This document shows positions 1-10,070 of a DNA stretch of 18,290 nt, piece after piece. This DNA comes from Stramenopiles sp. TOSAG23-2. Taxonomy: Eukaryota; Sar. The stretch is taken from NCBI GenBank assembly GCA_900128395.1, contig LT649611.1, positions 1 to 18,290 of the forward strand. Direction: 5' to 3'. The translations under genes were made by a program, and so were the position numbers. The number at the start of each line of letters is the position of its first letter. Within the stretch, counting starts at the first letter, position 1. Below the pieces are notes generated by a model that saw only the letters and a program-made list of their open reading frames with translations, was not told the DNA's origin and did no database searches.

Positions 1-795
1 TTCATCTTTAAAGCCATTAAAGATAGAGATAGGAGTAACATGTAAGAGCATTTAAAAATTTTCGCCATCTTTAATGTAGATAACTCTAAATGTTTATATT
101 TTTTTATTATTTTATTAAATTTTATTATATTATTATTGGGAATAATATCTTTTTAAAAAAACACGATTTTTTACACGATGGATATTGTCTAGATAAATTA
201 GTATAACCGTCGATTAATTCTAGATAGGGACATCAGACTACGAAATATCTTTTTCAAGTAAGATATCGGTTCAACTGGGACACAAACAAAGTAGTTTGGA
301 AATAAAAAATAATAATGAAGAATGAAAACCAACAACAAAAAAATTAAAATAAAAAATAATAAAACATAGACATATTCTTCCTACAATTTCTTTCTATAGG
401 AATCATCTTTTAAAACAAGAAAAAACTGGTAGTGACATATACAAACGAATCGAAAAGATTTAATATAGAATTGGTTTTATCTTGTTTTGTGTATATCTTG
501 TGAAGAAACTGATCAAGAATATAAATATAAATATACATATAAGTATAAATAATTATATTATTTCGTTCTGGAAGGAGTTTTATATACGTCAACGAGTTTA
601 TCAAGCGTATAGTTGTAATGCGTGCACAGAATTGCTTTCTAAACGTTTCTACGGCAAGTACGTGGTCTTTTGCCGGTTTGTATTCCTGTAGTATTTTGAT
701 TTAGGGTATATATCATAAGTGATCAGAAGTATATTACGTTGATACATAGACTTTTGTAGTATTTTATATTTATCAATAAAATACAGCTAAGTAAT
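1..795. other. AT-rich intergenic / upstream region of the giant membrane-protein gene
   Basis: No convincing gene is visible. The stretch is very AT-rich with long A and T runs. Short open frames (for example 482-691 +) are rich in Ile, Asn, Tyr and Phe, as random AT-rich translation would be. A small perfect inverted repeat lies at the left edge, with 8-base arms at 4-11 and 17-24 around a 5-base loop. The 5' UTR and promoter of the gene starting at 796 must lie here, but I see no promoter motif I can defend. Confidence 0.6.
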
Positions 796-3700
796 ATGTT
801 CTTACTGAAAATAATCCTATTGTTAGTTGCAATTCCAGCAGTAGCAGGTACAGCAACTGCAGCTACAAAAACAATTACGGAGTCTGGTGACTCCACACGC
901 ACTATGAGTGTTACTTTAAATGTCGATACAGCTATGGAAGCCGACGATATTATTACTATTAGTGGTCTGACTGGATCAGATACCTCCGATAGTGATTATT
1001 TAACTTTAGGTGGTGCTGCATCTGATAAATTTTCTACTCCAGATTATGGCTCGGGTTATGCGGTATGGACCCAAGATTCTGGTACACTAGTCTTAACAGC
1101 AAATACAAATGTTAACGCAAACACGAATATAACATTTACATTTGATCTTGACGTATATACTCCTCAAGTGGCAACATCACCTACAATTGCAACCACTTTT
1201 GCAGGAGGAAATCTTGCAGAAACGCCTCTTGTAGGTAGTAACATTCTCGCTAAAGGTCCAACAATTGAAGAGGGGACAATTCAAGAGACTGGTTCAACGA
1301 CCCGAAAAATATCTATAAGTTTACAAATAGACTATGCTATGGAAGCCAACGATATTATTACTATTAGTGGTCTGACTGGATCAGATACCCCCGATGGCGA
1401 TTTGACTTTAGGTGGTTCTGAATCGGGCAATGATGACTCTGCCAAATTTACGGCAAACGGAATTGATGGTAAAGGTACATGGACAAAAGCTACCGGTACG
1501 CTTGTATTGACTCTAAACACAGGTGTTACTGCAAGCACCATGATTTCGTTTTCAGTCGATGTCGCTCAACCAAATGTTATTCAAGCAGCGGTATCATCAC
1601 CTACCATTTCTGGAACGTTTGGATCACCGGCAGTTGTTCTTTCACCAACTGCTCTTACTTTGTCTTCCACTACATATGGTATTTTGTATCAACCAGCTTG
1701 GGATTGTGAAGGGGGTGTGACGTTTACATCCGACAATCACCCCCTTGGCGACAGTTTTGCAGGAATAGGTCCGCAAACTGTGGGAGTATATCAAATAAGC
1801 GTAGGGTCATGCCAGCTGCAAAACCAAGTAGTAGTTATGGACGATTTATCAATAACAGGAACAAATACCAGTTTAACTGTTATAACCGCAGCCGAAGGCA
1901 AGAGGCATTTTTATAATTCAGTAGACGCGACGTTAACATTAACAAAATTAAAACTCGTAGGTGGAAGCGTTTTCGATACAATGGATAACACGGACGACAA
2001 TTTAGTTGATATTGGAATTGGAGGCTCAATATTGATGTTTGGTGGTGCAAGTGCAGTTCTAACTATCGATAATTGTATCTTTGAAAATAATCAGGCGCTT
2101 GCTGGAGGTGCTATATTTTATTATGCTACAAATACTGATGGAACGTGTAGCGATAGTAGTTCTACATCGAAAGAACTTTGTTTAGGACAAGGCTCTTGTT
2201 CAGATGATAATATTGCGGAGTATGGAATATGTTTGCAGGCACAGGGTGAAACTTGGACTTCTACTTACACATGGAGTCTCACAAATGGTCAAAGCCATTG
2301 TGGGTCCGTAACGATTACAAACTCAAAATTTAAATCGAATAAAAACACGTTTATTCCACAACCGGAGATGTCCAATTACGCATTAATTCCATCAATTAGC
2401 CCCAGTCTGGTAGTTGATTTTGGTACTGGTGGTGCGATGTATATTGGAAGTGCTCATGATTTAGCTAGCAGCGGAGGTGGAGCAAATGCCAATACAATTA
2501 GCGTTACCAATTCATTATTTGAATCAAATGCTGCAACGATTTCAGGGGGCGCAGCCTATATAGTACAAGCACAATTATTATCAGGGAAGAGCGTAACTTT
2601 TACAGATACTGTCTTCAGCAATAATATGCAGAGTCCTCAGGGGGCGCAGCCTATATAGTACAAGCACAATTATTATCAGGGAAGAGCGTAACTTTTACAG
2701 ATACTGTCTTCAGCAATAATATGCAGAGTCCACCGGAAGAAGTGGATCCGGCTTTGTCTTCGACAGCTTTTAACGTGGCTGGTGGTGCGATTGCATTTGT
2801 CGCGATGCGGTATGGGGGTATTAATGATCATTGTGAATTTAATTTAATAACGTGTAAATTTATTGGCAATATAGCCCAGAGTAATAAAGGTCATAATTTT
2901 GTATTTACTGAAATAAAACCTACAGGAGCTTCCGATCCATGGATGCCCATGATAAATATGACAAGTACAAATACATTATATGCAGACACAGTAGTTATGT
3001 CAAATACCTTTTATACAATAGGTGCAAGTGTAAGTATGGTTGATGTTTCAAATTCGGCCCTTGGGGTTTATTTAAGTGAAGTTCAATCCACAATGCCGGA
3101 AATGGATAGTTTTCAATTTACTAGTGATGGCACTACAACGTGCAACCAATTCCCAACAATCGGGACTGGTGTAATAACAATCAGTAGTATCAACTCTGGT
3201 GGTGTTCTTTCTACTTCACCAGGCACCGGTTTTATTTACTCGTACGCAAAAAATGATATAATAAGCATTACTGGTTGTTCACAAAGTACAAATAATAACG
3301 GGAACTTTAGAATATCAAGCATATCGGGAGATGATATTACCTTGGTACATAAAAATACAAATGCAGCTATTGAAACTGGAACAGATGAAACCGATTGCAC
3401 AATTGCAAGAGCAATCGCAATAGATATATCTACATGCATGCAAACAATTAGTGACAAAATTTGTTGTGAAAAAACTCCAGAAATATCACTTATATCACCT
3501 GGTACAGGGACAACATTAGGCAGCACATCAGTATTATTTACAGGTGTGAATTTTGATGAATTTGACCCCCCAGTTGCCGTTGGCGTCATAACAATTAGTA
3601 GTATAACTACAGGGGGTATTTATACAACCGAATCAGGTTCAGGAACTATTGCATCTTTTGCTGTAGATGATGTAGTTATTATTGCAAGTTGTTCCCATAT

Positions 3701-6700
3701 AGACAGTTTGATCAATAATGGTGCATTTAAAATTGCTGAAATTAGTGGGGATGCTATTACATTAGTAAATAAAGATACCTTCGCAGCGATAGTAACTGGG
3801 ACAGATGCAACCGGTTGTACTATTTCAAACCCAAACATTGTTATTTCAACAAACGATAATATATGGTCTTCTCCTACTCGGGTAAATACAGGAGAGCTAG
3901 CTGCTGTTTCGCCGATCGGCGTTGGTGGCAATATCCCTATTAAAGTAGCAATCAATGGCGTAACTTCTAAATATGAATTGGCATTTTTTTCATATACATT
4001 GCCAAACATCACATTGATTCATACCATACCGAAATTAAATGGTGGAAGTTCAAGTCGTTTACATGTGATAGCTGATGAAATTGGTGATAATACGACATTG
4101 GATGAAATAAGTATTATAATTGCAGCAGAAGGTGCAAGTGCATGTGGTGGGACAGCATGTACAAATTTGAATCTTGTTGCAGTTACAGCTATTGCTAAGT
4201 TCAAGTCGTTTACATGTGATAGCTGATGAAATTGGTGATAATACGACATTGGATGAAATAAGTATTATAATTGCAGCAGAAGGTGCAAGTGCATGTGGTG
4301 GGACAGCATGTACAAATTTGAATCTTGTTGCAGTTACAGCTATTGCTGATGATGTTATTATTATTGTGGGTGTAACAACAACTGGTGTGTATACATTAGC
4401 TGGTGATACTTCATCATTAGCAGTTGGCAATATAGTGACTATTTCTGGTTGTGGCGATAGTGGTAGTTTAATAAACAATGGAAAATTTAAAATTTCTGCC
4501 ACTAATATTGATGTTTCTAATGGTTATTCAATAACATTAGTAAACAAAGATACAGATGCAAGTATTGCGACTGGCGATGTACCTGACGGGTGTAAAATAT
4601 CAAGAGAGCCATACAATAAAATTGATTGTTTATATACCACCGCTGGAGCAAAGTCTGCATGTATGGATGTTGTTCTTTCTGCTGGTAATCAAAAAAGCCC
4701 ACCAAGAACATTCTGTTACGGTAATTCAGATGAAGGTGCAATAATTATTACCGAAAATGTTCCAGATGTTGTTGAAGGCACATCAAATACCATTTATAAA
4801 TTAAATTTAAAATATGAAGTTGCCAGAACAGAAAGCGTTGTTATAGCAATAACTGTTACAAATACAGTTGGTAGTTTACCATGTACCGTTTCACCAACAT
4901 CAGTTACATTTGATACAACTGATACAAACGATGTACCGATAACAATAACTACAACTGGCAACGATATTGATGAAGGTACTAATGAAATTATAAATACATG
5001 CACGATAACACACACAATTTCAACCACAGATCCCGTTTACAGTTTAGTTTCTACTAAATCGATTGATATAAATGTCAGAAATGATGATAATGCTGACGTA
5101 TATTTGTGGTACGATCAAACGTACCCTGTCAAATTTTTAGCATTTTACGCAGAAGAAAGTAAAACCGTAATCTATGATATTAAATTAGAAACTGAACCTA
5201 CTGCAGATGTTACAGTTACAATAGACATCGTTTTAGATCCTTTAAATGAAATTAAAATTGCAAATGATGTAATCACAATTACTGGCGTAACAACTAATGG
5301 GGTATATACTACTGCCGATGGAACCCCACTTGGGACTGGTATTGGTAGTTATGGAGTTAACGATATTGTAACGATAGCAAGCTGCAGTGTTAATACTGAA
5401 AACAATGGATTTTTTAAAATTTCAGATATTTCAGGAAACGATATTACATTGATTAATAGGTTTACAAATGCTGCGATAGTGACTGGGATTGATATTACAG
5501 ATTGTACAATATCAAAATCAAGAATGCATCCTTCTCCAACTCCAAATATCGCGATAACACCAATTTCAAGTGATTTAACATTTACCTCGAGCAATTGGGG
5601 TGTTTATCAAACTGTAAATTTAACATCTATCAACGATAATATTGACCATGACTTAGCGCGCTTCACCATTTTGCACACTATAAGTTCTTCCGATACAGTA
5701 TTCGTGAATAAAATTAATGCAAAGAAATCGATTTTAGCCGTAATAGACGTTGATAATGATGATACTACAGGCATAGTGTGGTCGTATCTAAACGATGATT
5801 TAACATTAATTGAAAATGGAAATTCAAAACGAATACAAGTTTCGGGTTTAAATTCTCAACCAGTTTCTGATGTTACTATTACAGTGGAAATACCTTCGGA
5901 TTGGATAAGTATTATAAAAGTAACACCACATCAAATAACAATAAGCAAACACGAATGGAACGATGTAGAAAACATATTTACATTTCATGCATTATTAGGT
6001 GCCCCTATGAGCACTTCGGTGGGCATCAAATTGAAAAGTTCTAGTACAGATATGAAATATGCTTGGGGAACCAACATCGCAACAATTGCCGCATACGTTT
6101 CAACTGCTGCTGATGAGCCGACAACCAACGTAACAAACCATCCACCAAAACATTCTGCGTGGACAACTGCAACGTTTGAATTTTACGCACCAGAGTCAAA
6201 TGTCGTCAAATTTGTCTATAGATTGGATGGTGGGGAGGTACAAGAAATTCCCTGCCCGGTTAGCACATATTGTAACAAAGTAAGTTTCGAAACTTTGGCA
6301 TTAGATTTTGGAATGCATCGTTTAGAAGTCCAAGCCGCATCAAACGAACGTCTAGATACTACCGCGGTGTCTATAGATTGGACAATTTTACATTGTAACG
6401 GCGAGCCGCAACGGTATGCTAAAATTGAACCAAATGGTGCAATCCAATGCTTCGATTGTCCTCAATCCGTCGGCGTCAATTGTGCAGAAATGGACGCGGA
6501 ATGGGAGCATATTTATGCATATCCAAATTGGTGGACGTCTGGCAGCTCTGACGATAATTACTTTAAATGTCCGTTGGAAGGTTCCTGTTTAGGAGGTTTA
6601 TATGAAAAGGATGTGAATGGGACTATTACGGTACAAAAATCTAGGTGTGCCGAAGGTTACGATAATTCCGCACCAGTATGTGCTGTTTGTGCCGATGAAT

Positions 6701-9603
6701 ATGTCTTTCAACAAAATAGATGTGTTTCCTGCCCAGGCTATGTGCCTGGAAAAGCTACTGCGCCGACGCGCTCCATGATGGTTGCAGGTTTTGTAACCAT
6801 GTGTTTTTCTCTTGTTTTTATGTACTTCTTTTTCACTATACAAACGTTGTCACTCGCTGAAGAGGAAGATTTAAGGGTTAAGTTAAGTGAATTAGACTTA
6901 GACGAGGTGTTTAAAGAGAAAAAAGAACTAACACATGATGTTTTCAGCGAGTTTTTAGATGGAGAGGGTTTGACTGAAACGGAGATATTATATATATTTC
7001 ATGCCGTTGATAAAGACGAAAGTGGGTTGCTCAATCGTGCAGAATTAGAAGCATATGTAACCAACAATGGTAAAATCGATATGGAAGAATTACAAGCAAA
7101 AAACGAAGAACACCACAACAAAATAGAAGATACTCAAAAAGTAATGAGGCAAATTGGTGGAACGTTGATGAAATTCAAAATTTTGCTGGGCTATTCTCAG
7201 TGTATGACTTACCTTCCTGTCGTTTTTGATTTACCTTTTCCTCCAACAATGACTTATTTGATGATCCTTCTTGAAATGACGTCATTGGATATTTATGTAT
7301 TGTTTGGCGAAGCTAGCTGTTACATGCAAACCAATTTTAAACAAAAATTTGTTTTTCACATGCTCTTGTTTCCAGTAATTGCGCTTATGGTTTGCTTTGT
7401 ATTAGGAATTATTTATTGGCGGACAAAGGGTTGCTGCAAACGCCCACGTTTTACGTTGGAAAGCGTCAAGACACGCCTGTATACATTTGCAACATTGACA
7501 TGTTTTGGTCTATATACCGGCATATCCACGAGAATCTTCCGATTGTTTAAATGCCGGAACATTGATGATGAGTACTATTTAACGTCTGATTACAGCATGA
7601 AATGCTACACAGATGAATGGTGGAGTTACGCGGGCGTTGCTATTTTTTGCATGTTTGTGTATGTAGTTGGGATCCCACTAGCCCAATTTATCGTACTTCT
7701 GCAAAATCGTCATCATTTGCATGAAGAATCAGCGCTCGATCATCAGTCGCATCGTTTAGCCAAGAAAAAATTTGGTTCCATATATGAAAATTATATTGAA
7801 GATTGCTATTATTTTGATCTATTGGATTTGCTTCGACGTTTGATTTTGACTGGTGGGCTTATTTTAGTGGGAGAACATAGTATTGTTCAAGTTTTATTGG
7901 GAATTTTAACTAGCCTTTTTTGGTTATTAATTGTAGCAATAAAATTTCCTTACAGAGCATATTGGGATAACATACTATCACTTGCTTTGTCGTTTGCTTT
8001 GGTATTATCTTTGATATGCGGTTTTGCACTAGAACTATTTGATGCCACACGCCTTGCAAATAATGAAAGTGTAGATGGAACGAAATACGAAGAGATTATT
8101 TTTGATTGGATATTAACTTCAATGACCCTTGTTTGTATTTTTGCTGGAATAATTGCATGTATACTTACCATACCTTGTATTCAAGATTGTCTTCGAAAAT
8201 ATATATCGAAGGAATTAGATAGTCGCAGAGAAATGAAAGAATGGGTGGAGAGACAGAAGGTTTTAGTGAAATGGTTGCACATAGACGATGTAAAAAACAC
8301 CCTGAAGGTAGCAACGGCAACGCTAGAAGAAAAGGCAGAAATTGAAAGACTAAAGCATGGTCAGAAGCTTAAGAAGAGAAGGAAATCTCTCTCGGCATTA
8401 TCGGCTAACAATGTAAGTGTATTGCCCATAGTAGATACAGAGAAAAGAATGTTTAGCACTGGTAGTCTAGTTCATATTAAAAAAATGAAAACTATTGCTG
8501 GTCACCATGCGGAAGTTGGTAATATAAAGAGAAAACGTGTAGAAGGAACGAAACATTTAAAACGTAAACATGAGGAAGTACGGCAACGAAGTGAAGCACA
8601 GCGAAGAAATCTAGAAAAACGAATTCAGCGAAGAAAATCTCAGAATAAAGCAAACAGTAATAAGAAATCTCAACCAGAATCAACAAAGAAGAAAGAAAAA
8701 GTAGCGGAAGTACGGGAATCATTAAAAGAATTTAAACATGTAAGAGCGAAGGCTATTCACGCAAAAAAAGTCGGTGATATGGTATTAGCAATGACGCTTT
8801 TAAAAAAATGTAAAGAAATAAAAACAATTATTATTAAAAAAAATGATGAAGCAGAGAAATGCGATAACAAAGAAACTGGTATGGAGAAAAATAAATTGAT
8901 AAAGAACAAGCCAAACTCGAGTAAAATTAATAAAACAACAATAATACAAAAGGAAGAGACATCAGGAGTAGTAGCACTGAAAAAAAAGCCTAAAAGGAAA
9001 AAGAAGAAAATATATATATCAAAAAATAAAATGACATTGGCAAAAACAAAGGATCATATTGCTGGAATGTATGAAAAGAAAGTCAAAAGTGATGTAGCGA
9101 ATGATAAAAAAGGTAATGAACGCGATACATTAACCCATTTTTGTGATGATTTTTTTTCTCACATGTTTGGTATGCCAGCATTGGCTGGCAAAAAAGTATA
9201 CGAATTCAAGCAAGGTATTAAACGATATGCAAAGGACGATACTGGTGTAAGATGGTTTGGTACATTAATTGGATGGTTGCCTGAAAATGTACATAAAGGT
9301 ATAATTACACCATTTAAAACAATTGCAATTGATGTATATTTGTTTCTATTGCAAAATGTTTTCCCAGTAGATTCCATCGAAGAATTATTAGATGATGATC
9401 CATGTTTAATAAATTTTGTAAAACTTCAAAATGCACTTGATATGTTATTTAAAAACCAATTAAATGATGAACGTATAATTACATTGAAAAAAGAAATATC
9501 GACTATTAATCATGAAAATGTCGAATTTAATTTTGCATTTGATAAAATCATGCGAGTGTGGTATAGTTTTGGTACTCCACCAACATGTCCAAGATCCAAA
9601 TAA
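796..9603 (+). CDS. Giant secretory/membrane protein: beta-repeat ectodomain, EF-hand, polytopic channel-like region (frame broken by two tandem duplications)
   Basis: Three open segments (796-2658, the segment ending 4226, and the segment ending 9603) are one gene. Each break falls in a perfect tandem duplication (2542-2731, 95-bp unit; 4046-4347, 151-bp unit), and dropping one copy of each gives an unbroken frame of about 2853 residues. Order of parts: signal peptide (MFLLKIILLLVAIPAVAG); two hyalin-like beta repeats (~870-1640); Pmp-type beta-helix repeats with FxxN and GGA[IMY] motifs (~2050-2900); a TIG-like domain (from ~3475) and Calx-beta-like domains (~4735-5760), several interrupted by an ~82-residue module; a Cys-rich stalk (~6390-6760); TM helix (~6772-6855); EF-hand loop at 7009-7044 (DKDESGLLNRAE); about six or seven more TM helices (~7230-8180); a Lys/Arg-rich coiled-coil tail (~8220-9120); and a helical C-terminal domain. 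Known relatives are large protist surface proteins with a TRP-like or polycystin-like membrane part. I infer an extracellular sensor or adhesin with a calcium-responsive cytosolic EF-hand. The substrate or ligand is unknown. The stop is TAA at 9601-9603. Confidence 0.8.
931..1389 (+). repeat. Two in-gene hyalin-like repeats sharing a nearly identical 54-bp core
   Basis: 931-984 and 1336-1389 are almost identical DNA (offset 405 bp, one or two differences) encoding the A-M-E-A-[DN]-D-I-I-T-I-S-G-L-T-G-S-D-T stretch in both repeats. The sequence around these cores has diverged much further, although the two ~115-residue repeats remain homologous over their whole length. A conserved core inside diverged flanks fits recent gene conversion between the repeats. 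Confidence 0.8.
2542..2731 (+). repeat. Perfect tandem duplication, 95-bp unit x2 (breaks the giant gene's frame)
   Basis: Copy 1 is 2542-2636 and copy 2 is 2637-2731. I see no mismatch, no spacer and no microhomology at the junction (T/C before, T/A after). Since 95 is not a multiple of 3, the second copy runs into a TAG at 2656-2658. Removing one copy joins the upstream and downstream open frames exactly. The unit contains no AG|GT, so a simple GT-AG intron cannot remove exactly one copy. Confidence 0.97.
3168..5514 (+). repeat. Four dispersed copies of an ~82-residue inserted beta module in the giant protein
   Basis: Copies lie at 3168-3407 (80 codons), 3582-3827 (82), 4351-4602 (84) and 5266-5514 (83). 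Each opens with a [GD]-V-I-T-I-S/T-G-like strand followed by TTxGVYTT. It continues with VNDIVTIxxC, then NNGxFKI, then ISGDxITLVNKDT, AAIVTG, and closes on xCT/KIS. Two cysteines, one mid-module and one at the end, are conserved and could form a disulphide. The DNA has diverged but the protein pattern is kept, so the modules are translated under constraint. Copy 2 splits a TIG-like domain, copy 3 splits a second Ig-like domain and copy 4 splits a Calx-beta-like domain; copy 1 lies in an unassigned Cys-containing segment. The strand pattern resembles short beta modules seen in viral tail and surface proteins, but I cannot confirm homology. Confidence 0.8.
4046..4347 (+). repeat. Perfect tandem duplication, 151-bp unit x2 (breaks the giant gene's frame)
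   Basis: Copy 1 is 4046-4196 and copy 2 is 4197-4347, with no mismatch or spacer. 151 is not a multiple of 3, so the frame shifts into a TGA at 4224-4226. Removing one copy restores the frame. The unit contains one AG|GT (G at 4131, GT at 4132-4133), so a GT-AG removal of 4132-4282 would also delete exactly one copy. The right end falls three bases before the start of inserted module 3. Confidence 0.97.
7009..7044 (+). other. EF-hand calcium-binding loop in the giant protein
   Basis: The twelve residues DKDESGLLNRAE fit a canonical EF loop: Asp at 1 and 3, Ser at 5, Gly at 6, a hydrophobic residue at 8, Asn at 9 and Glu at 12. Helical flanks precede it (ETEILYIFHAV) and follow it (LEAYVTNNGKI). 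It sits between the first membrane helix and the rest of the membrane bundle, so it should face the cytosol if the N-terminus is extracellular. Confidence 0.88.
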
Positions 9604-9605
9604 TT

Positions 9606-10070
9606 TTACAAAAAGATAATATCCCTCTCTAAGGACATCTTCCAGCAGAAGAAGGCAGTGTCGAAATTGCAATTGTTTTTATTGTTTCTTATGAATTGAA
9701 TCCTCGATTTCGGAATGATCAATTGGATATCCGGAAACAATTGCTGAAAGTATTTTCTGGTTAGTTTCGAAATCGGTAGAATCAAAACAAATGGTTTGTT
9801 TAATACTTTCAATCGTTTTAGAATGGCTTTCGCTTTACTAAAGGGGGGATTGGACACAATGATATCCCCCTCATCGGAATCAAAGAAATCGATATTTTTG
9901 TGGATGACTTCAAAGCCTAGAGCTCGTAAAAAAGCGCCTGAGGAACCGTCTCCCCAAAACGCCTCCCAAATGACTTTATCTTTCGGGAGATATCCCTCGA
10001 TGGATTTCCATGTCGATTTTTTAGTCATATAGTCATCTTCGGTGTGGTATCCCTTTGGGGTAAAATTCAT
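9606..10070 (-). CDS. Small class I SAM-dependent methyltransferase with NPPF motif (N6-adenine-type, virus/phage-like)
   Basis: The 154-residue protein shows a motif I-like glycine-rich SAM loop (EAFWGDGSSG, ~36-45), an acidic strand end (IDFFD, ~60-64), catalytic-type NPPF at 74-77, a following strand FVLILP (~94-99), and the PKSRIQFI and FDTAFFCWK stretches typical of compact amino-methyltransferases. NPPF/NPPY enzymes methylate an exocyclic amine on adenine in DNA or RNA, or glutamine; which one applies here cannot be read from the sequence. The length suggests a bare catalytic domain without a separate target-recognition domain. The start is the ATG at 10068-10070, and I see no signal peptide. 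The stop codon lies 2 bp from the giant gene's stop, so the transcripts must overlap tail to tail. G+C is about 45% in 9841-10020, well above the neighbouring gene tail, which suggests acquisition from a virus or bacterium. Phage and large DNA viruses carry similar short enzymes. Confidence 0.72.
   Translation of the reverse strand: MNFTPKGYHTEDDYMTKKSTWKSIEGYLPKDKVIWEAFWGDGSSGAFLRALGFEVIHKNIDFFDSDEGDIIVSNPPFSKAKAILKRLKVLNKPFVLILPISKLTRKYFQQLFPDIQLIIPKSRIQFIRNNKNNCNFDTAFFCWKMSLERDIIFL

Noticed and set aside
482-691. Small ORF upstream of the giant gene
   Set aside because: It is Ile/Asn/Tyr-rich as expected from AT-rich random sequence, with no domain or clear start context.
2542-2731. The 95-bp duplication as a new intron
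   Set aside because: The unit has no AG|GT, so no GT-AG excision removes exactly one copy, and the alternative donor/acceptor pairs I tried from GT at 2593 do not give the needed length modulo 3.
3168-5514. The four inserted modules could be retained introns, since each starts near a GT
   Set aside because: The possible GT...AG spans I measured (for example 3171-3409 and 4354-4604) are not multiples of 3, so removing them would break the downstream frame. Module 2 has no AG at the matching place. The protein pattern is conserved, so they are translated.
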